DNA from: Carya illinoinensis
Taxonomy: Eukaryota; Streptophyta; Magnoliopsida; Fagales; Juglandaceae
Length of the DNA stretch: 64,000 nucleotides
Direction: 5' to 3'
Assembly (NCBI RefSeq): GCF_018687715.1
Contig: NC_056760.1
Location: forward strand, 34,201,001-34,265,000
In this document: one piece after another, positions 43,901 through 53,975 of the stretch
Layout: each line of letters opens with the position of its first letter
Numbering within the stretch: the first letter of the stretch is position 1
Program-made: the position numbers and the translations under genes
Notes under the pieces: generated by a model
Databases searched by the model: none
What the model saw: the letters and a program-made list of their open reading frames with translations, nothing else
Told to the model about the DNA's origin: nothing

Positions 43901-46625
43901 ACATCGTTTTAAACTAATAATTTAAACTTACCCATAAAAGGTACAGGAATCCTTACTACCAGTCTATTCCTCTGTGTATTCAGTTGACTTTCATATGGTT
44001 TCTAACACACTACAAGGAACTAAGGATGTATTAAATAATTTCTTTTGTCAGTATTCTTCCAAAAGAAAGCCGTGTTAAGTACTTGCTTGGGCACAATTGA
44101 TTGGGGGCGGTGGAGGGTGGATTGTTTGAATTGATTATACAGAAGAATATCGATTAGAAATTGATTACTGATAGCAGATGCTAATTTATCTTACATCATT
44201 TTGGTAACCTTGTGAACCAAAGGGTAGATGAATGTGGCAAAACATAGCTACTCGTCAGCTCGTCTCCACATATGAGATCTTTTAATATTTAACTTATAGA
44301 CAAGTTTCACAGAGATTAACTTTATTATGATTAAGTAAAAATATAGAAATATGAGTTAAGATGAGGGCTCAAGATTTGAGTTGAACGTGAGAATGTGTGA
44401 GCTCTAATTATACTTAGAGGACATATAATTAATTTATGAATGCTTCTAATTCGGATCAGCAGTCTTAAATATGAAAGGAAGGATACACATTCAAATATAG
44501 TTTTTCAATATGAAGGATTGAAGTGTATGTACTTCCAAAGTCTTGGGTAATCTTAAGTTTCAGAATCAATATTTTGCAACTACGATTTCCATAAATCGTA
44601 AGCTCATCATACTAGAATGTAATTATTTCTCTGTTGCTAGCAGGATACCATAAGAAGACAAGTTGCAAGCCTCTACCTCTGGCCCCAAACTTTTGAAATA
44701 CAGATTCTTGCTGGTTCAGTGTAAGTTCACATATAGCACTGTAATGTTAAGGATGTATGACATCCCATGTAAACACTGTCATACGAAATTCAGTGATGTG
44801 TGGGTACTTTTAAGAGTGCAAGAGTTAAATTGCTTCCATGTGATTCCATATAGGTTCTTGACTACCTTGCAGATCAGACTTGGTTGTGTAAATTTTAGGT
44901 GTGGTGATTACATTTGGCATTAATGGATTACTTATATATTATTTGTCTATCTCAATAGAGGGACTATGAAGAAGCCTGTCGGCATACTACAGGTGAAGGT
45001 TGTACGAGCACTCAATCTCTTGAAGATGGACTTGTTGGGAACATCTGATCCTTATGTCAAACTCAGCCTAAGTGGAGATAGGCTTCCATCAAAAAAAACT
45101 TCTATAAAGATGAAGAACCTGAACCCCGAGTGGAATGAGGACTTCAAACTCACAGTAAAGGACCCGCAGTGTCAAGTTCTCCAGTTACATGTCTATGACT
45201 GGGAGAAGGTTTTGTATTTTGTTCTGCTACTTATATTTTAGTGCCTCAATATCTAAACTTGTAGTGTCTTATAATGTCATCAACATAAGCAATAAACATA
45301 TAAGTAATATTAAATACAGTCATAAGATATGCAAGCCTCGCGTACTCATTTTAACAAAAAGTGAGACCCACAATTAAAAAGTAAATTTTTTCTTGTGGGT
45401 CTTAGATTTGCCCACTTTTTTTCAATGAGTGTGTATGGTGCTTGCACACTCTAACTGTACAAGTCATTTCTCTTTCCCTAAACACATACTTATGTTGATT
45501 TAAATTTGGTTATAATGGAATGACTGAACTAGAAATAAATCTTTGCAGCATTATTCATTATTATATTGAAAAACCTGCAAGGACTGACACTTAATTTGGT
45601 CAAGAACATGAACCCTGGTAAAGCTTGTCATTCTGAAAGGTAAAACTTATTGGTCCCCAATGAAGACATCTGTTGGTTTTTCAGGTTGGGGCACATGACA
45701 AGTTGGGAATGCAAGTAGTTCCACTGAGGTTGCTTAGCCCACATCAGACCAAAGGACTAACACTTAATTTGGTCAAGAACATGAACCCTAATGATCCCCA
45801 AAACAAGAAATCGAGAGGGAAACTTGAGGTGGAGTTGACATTTAAACCTTTTAGAGAAGATAATGAACGATTTAGTGGACCTTTGAACAGAAATGGAATA
45901 AAAATAAATACGGTTGGAAAGGCATCAGAAGATGTTCCCTTACACAGAGCTGGTTTACTTCTTGTTTTGCTCCAAGGCGCTGAAGATGTTGAGGGGAAGC
46001 ATCACAGCAACCCTTACGCTCTTGTCACTTTTGGAGGAGAACAGAAGAAAACCAAGGTGAATATTATTAAGCCCTCTTCAACTACTAATCCCTTAAAGTA
46101 ATTTTCTTTTGTCAGCAGACATATATATGTTGCACTCTTATATCTAAAGACTAGAAGCTGTATGTTTTGGGTGATTTATGAAACCCTCTCTGCTTAAATT
46201 ATAGCATAGATGCACCTTGAGGTGACCTTCTGACTGTGGAATAATATATTTCATCTTATATTGTAATGTTGATTTGTCTAGCTGATCAAGAAAACCCGGG
46301 ATCCATGCTGGAACGAAGAGTTCCAATTTGTGCTGGAACAGGCGCCTTTAAAGGAAAAGATCCATATAGAGGTTATGAGCAAACGAACAGGCTTCTGTTT
46401 GCATCGAGGGGTTGGATCTTTATCTTTTCTTGGTTCTAGCTTATTACCTCCATATATCTAACAATTTGCATTTTCTGCATTCTCTAATTGATCTAGGAGT
46501 CATTGGGGCACGTGGATATCAATCTAGACGACGTGGTATACAATGGACGCATCAATGAGAAGTATAATCTGATCAACTCAAGAAACGGAGTCATACATGT
46601 TGAAATTCGTTGGAGGGTGATTTGA
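40961..46625 (+). CDS. SYT3: plant synaptotagmin, SYT3-like, twelve exons, intact
   Basis: Exons: 40961-41071, 41990-42088, 42215-42265, 42378-42501, 42841-42959, 43340-43441, 43549-43623, 44644-44720, 44959-45208, 45685-46056, 46282-46410, 46497-46625. All are GT-AG and join in frame to 545 residues (Arabidopsis SYT3 is about 540). An N-terminal hydrophobic anchor spans residues 5-30. The SMP lipid-binding domain (about 60-250) starts near 'LPEIPLWVKHPDYDR'. C2A (about 260-365) has Asp-containing Ca2+ loops ('KMDLLGTSDPYVKL' and 'YDWEK...GAHDKLG'). C2B (about 425-530) lacks an obvious loop-3 Asp, so it may bind little Ca2+. Family members tether ER to plasma membrane and move lipids under stress. 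'ISYMWPYL' and 'LLGTSDPYVKLSL' favour SYT3 over SYT1. Intron 1 holds a MITE, and intron 9 a duplicated scrap of exon 10. Confidence 0.94.
41475..41668. mobile_element. MITE in SYT3 intron 1
   Basis: The left end (CTTATCATCCCCACATACTA, then CACATTACATAT) and the inverse of the right end (CTCATCATCCCACACTACAC, then ATTTTACATAT) pair over about 35 bases with few mismatches. The element is about 195 bp, with an A/T-rich noncoding interior and no ORF. A second, older copy lies at 15605-15795. Neither target duplication nor superfamily could be settled (hAT or Mutator type possible). Confidence 0.7.
45579..45616 (+). repeat. duplicated fragment of SYT3 exon 10 in intron 9
   Basis: Bases 45579-45616 match exon 10 bases 45752-45789 at 37 of 38 positions (the difference is ACTGAC versus ACTAAC). 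The copy is preceded by an AG (CTGCAAG) and followed by GGTAAAG, so it has acceptor- and donor-like edges. If spliced in after exon 9, it would begin GAC TGA and terminate translation. Confidence 0.9.
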
Positions 46626-47202
46626 GATGTGCCAACAATATAGATATTAAATTCTTTTGATTATATTTATGTACATGGCATAGGCCTTTGAATCACCGTA
46701 TCAGGAAATGGCTTGCACAAAGTCAACCAAAAAGAATACAAAATCTACAGTTTGGTTGTAACATTGTTTTCTTGTTAATCTTTTACTCTCGTACACCAAT
46801 AGAAAGTCATTGATTTCTGCAATTCAAAACTTATATTATCCATGTTATCTGATGTTCTGTCATGTGCGACAGTGATCATGATTTTAGCTGAAATAGGATT
46901 TTTCTATATCTTGTTGGCCTAGCCGGACACAGTTAAGTCGAGTTGTTTGTGTGATTTTTATAATATTTCTATGTACTCTGCCTTAGCTGTTTACGGCTTA
47001 CACCCCACGAGCTTGTAGCAGATATGGCATAGTTCCAGCCGTTGCCTTAGCTGGAGATGTCCCCCGGCTTTCTACACGGCTCAGGCCTTGATTTACGTGG
47101 TTTGGTTTTAGGTTTTAAATAGACTGCTGACCTTTATCACATAAAATCTATATTTATTGGGGGACAATGGTGGATTGAGAACTTACTTCTTTTTTTTTAT
47201 TT

Positions 47203-47204
<2 letters not shown>
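46626..47204 (+). other. SYT3 3' UTR and downstream spacer
   Basis: The first 200 bases after the stop are the probable 3' UTR, with polyadenylation-like AATAGAAAG near 46800. The rest is unremarkable spacer ending in a T run before the G38 homopolymer. Confidence 0.4.

Positions 47205-47242
<38 letters not shown>
47205..47242. repeat. homopolymer of 38 G
   Basis: An uninterrupted G run, preceded by TTTTT and followed by AAGGGGTG. It ends 26 bases left of the second hAT element. Long G runs are rare and error-prone, so the exact length should be treated with caution. Confidence 0.8.
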
Positions 47243-47243
<1 letters not shown>

Positions 47244-47268
47244 AGGGGTGTGGTGGTGGGGTAAATAT

Positions 47269-48047
47269 TAGGGGTATACAGAAAACCGAGCAACCGACCT
47301 AAACCGACCGGAATCGACCTTAGGATGCCGGAACCGGCGAAGAACTAGTCGGCGGTCGGGAGAAAATTGTATGAATCGATATCGGTAGGTTCGGCATACG
47401 GTTTGGCTATTCATAAATTGAAAAACCGGCCGACCGAACCTAATATTTTTTTTTTTCCTTTTTATATAAATAAAACGACGCCGTTTCACTTAAGTGAGTG
47501 AAACGACTTAAGTGAAACAGCGTCGTTCTTTGATCTATATGTTTCAAATTCATAAAGTAAACGACACCGTTTAACCTAATGCCAAACGGTGCCGTTTTGT
47601 ATTAGGGCAAAACTGCCCCTTTGCCCTCTTGGCTCTCAGAATTTTAGTCCTTTCCGTCCCACGCCGTCTGACCTCTCCCCTCTCGGTCCTCTCCCTCTCT
47701 CCCGATTCTCTCATTCGGACCTCTCGGCTCTCGGTTCTCCAGCAGTCCAGCGGCCGTCTTCCTCGGCTGACCTCTCCCTCTCTCTCGATTCTCTCCTCTC
47801 GGCTCTCTCCCGATTCTCTCCTCTCTAGGGTTTCGTCTACCAGAGCTTCGTCACAGACGCTGCTCCTCCGTCCCAGACGACGCCGACGGCGAACTGAAGA
47901 CCGCGCCGACGCTAGTCGAGACCGATGGAATCGGTTTTCTCCCCCCCAGTCGATCGGTTTCGGTCGTTTGCAAGCACCGTTTTCCCACGTTGGTGGGGTT
48001 TCGGTTTGATGCCGAAACCGACGCCGACGCATCGGTTTACACCCCTA
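47269..48047. mobile_element. short hAT element, 779 bp, 8-bp target duplication
   Basis: The ends TAGGGGTATAC and TTTACACCCCTA are inverted and resemble those of the 4.38-kb hAT element. The duplicated target is GTAAATAT at 47261-47268 and 48048-48055. Subterminal regions carry CCGAC/CGGTCGG-type repeats. The interior has a hairpin with an AACGACGCCGTTT motif and a pyrimidine-rich CTCTCCCGATT region (47640-47830), typical of hAT leaders. It has no transposase and is non-autonomous. Confidence 0.9.
47474..47527. repeat. hairpin in the short hAT element
   Basis: The left arm 47474-47495 and right arm 47506-47527 are 22 bases each, complementary except at one position, and separated by a 10-base loop. 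The core reads AACGACGCCGTTTCACTTAA. Related GACACCGTTT and GGTGCCGTTTTG motifs follow at 47561-47600, suggesting a repeated protein-binding or structural signal. Confidence 0.8.
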
Positions 48048-48055
48048 GTAAATAT

Positions 48056-49249
48056 ACTAGGCTAGCCCAAGACTCACTAAAGCCCAAATCACCGTTAGGG
48101 AGCTAAATGGGAGAAGAGAAAATGGATAATACCAGGAAAAAGCAAAAGCGAGAGAGAGAAAAAACAAGGGAGGACAAGGTAAAACAAGTGTATGAGAATA
48201 AAGAAAGAGATGATAGGAAGTAGAAAAGAATGAAAAAGGAGAGAAAAGTAAGTTAGACACATGATGAAAAAGTGGCATAAAGCTCATTTCCTCATATATA
48301 ACTAACAGGGCCACAATAAAAATGGATTTTAGATATGAGGGAAGGGGGAGACTTCGGGGCAACTATTATAAGAAGACAGAGGTCATGTTCAACCAAATAA
48401 CAAGAGTTCTAGGATATTATCTTCTCTAGAAAAAGAGGTTTCGACCTCCATTGTATAGAGAGAAATGAGAGATCATAATAGACTATGAAGTACTCATATT
48501 ATAGTGGAATTACCCTCCAAACGACCATTGGACATAGGTCATGTGTCGAACCACGTAAATTTGTGTCTCAATCTCTATTTATATTTCCTGTTTTTATTTT
48601 TGATTCATTGCTATGGATGTACGTAGGGCACTGTGCCACCGCTCTGAATTGCCATCATCGTGGGCTTCATACAACAACAATTTATGTCTAGTCACCACCA
48701 TAGGCTGGAAATGATTCTTTCTTCTGTTCTGGCTCGTTATGTAATTTTAACATTAACAAGAACATTTTTTTTTTTGAAATTGATCTCCAAGTTTAATAAC
48801 CGGAATAATGTTAGGGGCATAGGACAAACATGGACATTTTTGTAGATTCTAATGTGTCACTGCTACGCGTCACCGTGTGGTTGCCACATCAGCATGAAGA
48901 GCACTTGCAATTATTACTATTCTTTTACAATAATAATGAGCTCTCTTATCCAACATTTCTTTTAAAGGGGAGTTGCTATATTCATCCAGAATTCTCATCC
49001 AATGTTGTAATTTTTATTTTCAAACATTTTTTTAAATATTTATTAAATCCTTAAATATTTAAAAAAAAGTCACAAAATTATTAAAAAACACTTCCTTAAC
49101 CATTAAGTTTAAAAAAAAAAACTAATTGATTGCTTTTTCTGATAGCCCCTACATTTCCCTTTTTTAAATGTACATATTACTCATTGAGGGTTTCATAACA
49201 TTGTTGTTAACGTCTTATTTTGCACACCTTTGGGCCAGGCTCTTAGCAA
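48056..49249. other. spacer without recognised genes
   Basis: No conserved reading frame. Bases 48080-48360 are purine-rich and look low-complexity. The rest is mixed AT-rich sequence. Confidence 0.5.
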
Positions 49250-50236
49250 CTCAGGTATTCCATCTTAGATCTGCGCACACAGAGAAAACATAGAGAGTCG
49301 GGGGCCTTGGTGGAGGCTGGGCAGTCTCTAATGTCTAAGTTAATATCCCCTTAGTTTTTTGTGCAAGTAAGTAGAGAGTTCAGAGATAGTTCTTCGTACT
49401 TGGGGGTTGCCTTTTATACTAGGTTTCTGGGGGCCAACTGCCTATATTTCGTGTCAGGGGGATGTGTCCAATCATCAATTCCTTTAATCAGATTTTATTA
49501 ATGCGACGTGGCTTCTGGGTGGCGCAATTAATGTGGCGTGGCTCCTTATCCCTTCTATCCTGTAGATGCACGTCGTCAGGCTCCTCTTCTTTTGCTTGTA
49601 AGAAGATTAAGGGCTCCCTGCATTTCCCACCCACTTGCCTGTATAGTGCTATCCAAGGCTAGGCGTCTTAGGGGGATGCCGAGGTGAGGTGTCCCCTCCT
49701 CCATTGTGTTTTGGGGGTCTTCCTGCGTGATTATGACCATAGGCCGACCTCTGATGGGTTGAGGGGCCACCCAGTTGGGCTAGACTTCCCATGTTTAGGC
49801 TTGTCTTCTAGGCCTTCAGCTCGAGGGAAAAAAATTCCCTTACAGTTACCTTGCCAATTCCTATTGGACTAGTCTGATGAGAATTTCTTCTTGCCTTTGT
49901 CTCCATGTCTTTATGCGGCAGTTGTTGTTTGATATCTTCTCTCCTTGGAAGGGGTGACCCTTTCGCTTCTTATTACTTCCACGTATTGGGCCCTAGGGCA
50001 TCATTTTTTGGTCTTTTTGTCATTTAATGCAATGTGCGATGGTTCCCTTCCTGACTTTATTGGCACATTTTCTGATGGTTGAGCTCCGGCACTTGATTGG
50101 GCTCGTTCTGTCCCTTTAGCATTGATGGTTATTAGGCGGCTCTTCCCAAGTCACGTTGTGTCGTGTATTTCGCGAGATTCGAATCGTTTCATATCCCATG
50201 TCTCGTTCATTGGGGTGGAAAGCCAACCGTCTCTCC
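49250..50236 (+). mobile_element. possible LTR or leader of a gypsy-type element
   Basis: This segment is GC-richer and more complex than its surroundings. It leads directly to a TATA-like box and a gag-like start codon, as an LTR with its promoter would. No TG...CA boundaries or second LTR could be identified, so the assignment is tentative. Confidence 0.35.
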
Positions 50237-50248
50237 TATATAAGCTTC
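50237..50248 (+). promoter_or_regulatory. TATA-like box of decayed retroelement
   Basis: CCTATATAAGC lies about 125 bases upstream of the ATG at 50366 and is followed by a pyrimidine-rich leader, consistent with a polymerase II promoter in an LTR. Confidence 0.55.
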
Positions 50249-50365
50249 ATCCCATCCTTTTCGTTCCCCTTTTACCAAATTTGCATTCTCCTTGCATCCC
50301 AATTTTCTCATTCTCTCTCACTTGACTCCTTCATTCTTTTCATCATCTTCCTTGTTCTCACTCTC

Positions 50366-52800
50366 AATGGCTTCTGAGAAGACTGTTCAACCCAAGATTC
50401 CTGGGGAGTTGGATGGACCTGAGTCGGTGGCTTTTGAGGTCCCTGGGTCGCAGGAAGGAGCCATCAACGTCAATGGTTTTGCCTTGCACATTGCCCTTTT
50501 CTCGCCCCATTCGTGATGTGTTGGACCAACTCAAGTTGGCTCCCTCCTAGCTTCATCCAAACGCTTGAAGGATTCTGACGTGTTGCTGCATTCTATGGTG
50601 GCGTGCCTTGCTGATGTTTGACCTGGAGCACGCTGACCTGACTAGCCACGAATCCTTCTAACTCACAACCTCATAAGGTGTGACGGGAATCTTTGCAGCT
50701 TCAGGGTGATGCAGGCCCTTGTTGTACTGGGATCACACTACCGCAAGGTCAAGGATTGGACCAGTAAGTTTTTCTTCGTATTGGGCCGAGGATAGGAATT
50801 TTCCATTTGGCAGATAAACCACGGAGAGTTCCCAGTTAGGGCATTATGGGGGGTTGTTACTGACAACAAGGCAGTGCGACCGAAGGCTTCTATCGACAAT
50901 CGCCATTGTTAAGGAGTGGGTGAAGAATCACCAGGATGTGGTCCTCTCAGAGGCCCTCATCGAGGAGGAGAATATAATGGCGTATCTGCCTCCCCTCAGC
51001 CACAATGTCTTTGGTGATAGCAGCATCCCTATTCGGTCATTAGCCGTCTCAGTAAGAAAGCGTTCCCTCAGCCCTCCCTTCATAGGCAAGGGGAAGAAAC
51101 CCTGTAGGGGGAAGGCCAGGGCTGACAATAGCCCCGGATCCCCTCCTCAATTTCCTCTAGGGCAATCGTCGAAGGTGGTTAAGACATGTCGGCTGCCGCC
51201 CGTGACGCCTACCCTACGGAGGTCAGAGAGAGAGAGCCCTACCATTCCCAACATGCCAGCTACTCCCTCATTCGTTGTTGCCTTAGTCATGGAGCCACTG
51301 ACGGTCATGGCTCCCAGGGGGCCAACTTGCTTTCATTGAACTTCTATGGGGCTCTCCTGGAGCAGGCTCCTCAATTGTCAACCTTGGTAGAGCCTACTCC
51401 CGTGGTGGACTTAGAGATGATCCCTTCTTCACTATCCATTGTGATTGGGGACCAAGTCTTCGAGGGCGCTTTTGAGAATCATGCGGAAGGATCCAGCCCA
51501 AGTGCGTTGAGGGCCTTCAGTTGAGCCTCTTCTTGCTCAAACCCCTGAAAAGAGTCCTGTTCCTACTTCTGCTATCGTTGAGCACGATGCGGCTTTTGCT
51601 TAGGAGCAGTTGAAAGGGCCTTTGGAGGGGAGTTGAGTTGAACTTGATCGCAGTCTTTGAGCATGCAGCCGAGGTGCTAGTTGCTCTAGTCTCTTCGTCA
51701 CCTGCCGTCGACCAGCCAGCTACCAAGATGGAGGTGGCCATGGAGAAGAGGGCCGAGGAAGGTGGTCTGCGCACTTTTGGCGAGGGGAAGGAGCACTCAA
51801 TTCTTAGGAAGGATCACCCTTCTGCTACTGAGGGCCCCTCTCATTCTTTAGCTACTAGCCCTATTGAGGAGGCCACGTGTGTGATTGAGGATGTGGGTGA
51901 GACCGTGTGGCCATTTCCCGCAGATTGCCCAGTGGAGGCCATTCCTCTCTCAACTCGCTCTGAAACTGGGGGGACTCGGGCAAAGTCTTTGGAGCGGGTG
52001 ACTAGGTCTCTAATAGGGGCTTCTTCTCAGAGGTTCCTTTTCTCTCATTAATTTATCATTTTCCTTATTTCCTTACTTTTCCTTTCTGACACCCTTTGAT
52101 GGTTGTTTTCGTTGTTGACAGGGAGCAACCCAATTGGCCTCCTTCATAGTGAGTGGCTAGGAGGCAACTGAAGAGGAGAATCGGGTCATTCGCTCTCTGG
52201 CACAATTGGCCCTTTGATGCATGTGCGGGGAAAGGGAGAAGAAGGAGCTGATGGGGGTTGATCTGGCAGCTACCTAGCTCGCCCATACATCGATCCAAGA
52301 GTGGGTTAAACACCTTCGGTAGCTGCAAAAGACTTTAAAGATCAAGCTGGCAGCAGTGAAGGAACAAGTCAAGTTGGCTCGTAACGACATCTTAATCGCT
52401 CAGGAGTTGGCCGACAAATTGATCGCTCAGGTGACAGCCCTCGAGGAGTTTTTGAGCCAACTCCAGGGATAGAATACCGAGTTGAGGGGCCACCAAGGCT
52501 CTAAGGCCCAGCAGCTCAAGTTGATAGGGGAAGAACATTGGTCCCTCTCAGATGCTCTAAAGGGGTGGGAGGACTCACTATCAGTTGCTTAGGCCATTAC
52601 TGGCCAGGAGAAGATGAGGGCCAAGCAGGTGTCGAAGGAGTTGGAGAAGACCCAGCAAAGGGCAACTGCCCAGGACGTGGTCATCAAGTACCTGCGGAGC
52701 AACTTGTCCCAAGTCCAAGAGGCATTCCTCACTTAGAGAGGCAGCTGAGGTTGGCCATATTTGTCCACGATTAGGCTTAGGCGTATAGTACATTGAAGGC
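50366..52800 (+). pseudogene. decayed gypsy-type gag-like ORF (Transposase_28 style)
   Basis: The frame starts at ATG 50366 ('MASEKTVQPKIPGELDGPES') and is soon broken. Bases 50740-50850, in shifted frames, recall the 'KDWTSKFFFVLGRGWEF' core of the putative gypsy-type transposon family (Transposase_28). Bases 50854-51530 give a Pro/Ser-rich linker, and 52330-52740 a Lys/Glu/Gln/Leu-rich coiled coil ('LIAQVTALEEFLSQL', 'KELEKTQQRATAQDVV') interrupted by TAG stops. The order (globular domain, linker, coiled coil) is typical of this plant gag-like protein. No protease, reverse transcriptase or integrase follows, so the copy is truncated or non-autonomous, and dead. Confidence 0.6.
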
Positions 52801-53682
52801 CTTAAGAGGATGCGGGACCACGTTATAACACCTCGCCTAATTACCCATTAGCATTAACCTTTAAACGCCATTGGTTTACGCTTATAATTTTGGGCTTTAC
52901 ATATATATATTTATAAGAATTATTATATTATTTATTATTTATATTTTTATTGGACATAGTTAGACTTATTTAGACTATTGCACTTAGTGTTATTAATGAT
53001 TAAACTTGGGGGTTAAGACTAAGCGGTTTAGTGAGCAAGCCTATTAGTGCTTCACTTAAGGCTCTTAGAACTTTAGAATGTTAATGGGCCAAGACTTAGA
53101 AGCCTTAAATTAAGCCTCATAGGAATAGAAGTCTTGGTAGGCTAGCCTTGGTAAAGATTGGCCAAGTATCAGGAAGGCATAAGACCTTTTGAGCCTAACT
53201 TGGTATTAGTTTTGACCCATGACTCATTTATGATAAAGCAAGCCTTTCAAGCCCCATCTTTGTTGATCTTGAGGCCTCTTATAATCCCTCAAAATCTGTA
53301 ACCAAGGCCTCCCATCAACTCACACCCAAAGCCCATAAACCATGCAACACACACTCAAGGCATTTTAACCCCAACAAGGCCCAAAACCTTGTCTTACATT
53401 TTTTTTCACTCTTTTATTTGACTCGTTTTGAATTAAATCATCCAAATCAAAGGAGCAATATCTTTTTATTTTATGTTCCATGTTAATGGTGAAGCTCAAT
53501 TGCATAATTTCTGCCCTTGATTTCAAATTAATCAAAGGGGGAAAAAAATAGAAGAAAGAAAAAGAAAGAAAGAAAAAGAAGTTAGAACACCTCGATAAAC
53601 CATTTTCTTCATTGGCGTGAAAAGATATCATGGATAGAGGAAACTATCTCTTTAGACCTCTAAAACAAAGAAGTTAAGGAGA

Positions 53683-53734
53683 ATTATTATTATTATTGTT
53701 GTTGTTGTTGTTGTTGTTATTATTATTATTATTA
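53683..53734. repeat. compound (TTA)n (TTG)n microsatellite
   Basis: ATT repeats, then about eight GTT repeats, then ATT repeats again. A compound trinucleotide tract. Confidence 0.85.
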
Positions 53735-53878
53735 AAACTCTTTAAAAAAGGAAAAATTATTAGAAAGGAAAAAGAAGAGTGAAAAAAAGTCAAAGAAAAA
53801 GCCAATCTTTAATTTTATACAATTTTTTTCCTTTTAAGTTTGAATTTATCATTTCACTTTGTAGTTCGATAATTAAGG

Positions 53879-53975
53879 CCCGGTTTGGATTCGGGAGTGA
53901 GATAGAATCATCGCATCTTCCCTTGTACAGTAAAATCACCTTCAATCCAAATGTCTTACTTCAAATCACTTGAGA
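53879..53975. mobile_element. probable MITE end
   Basis: It starts GGCCCGGTTTGGATTCG, a terminal motif common in plant MITEs, and within 85 bases there is CAATCCAAATG, a partial inverse. The element is short and its boundaries are uncertain. Confidence 0.4.

Noticed and set aside
47571..48032. 153- and 126-codon frames in the short hAT element
   Set aside because: Both arise from low-complexity CT/GA-rich sequence (Arg/Glu or Ser/Leu runs) and overlap the element's right inverted end.
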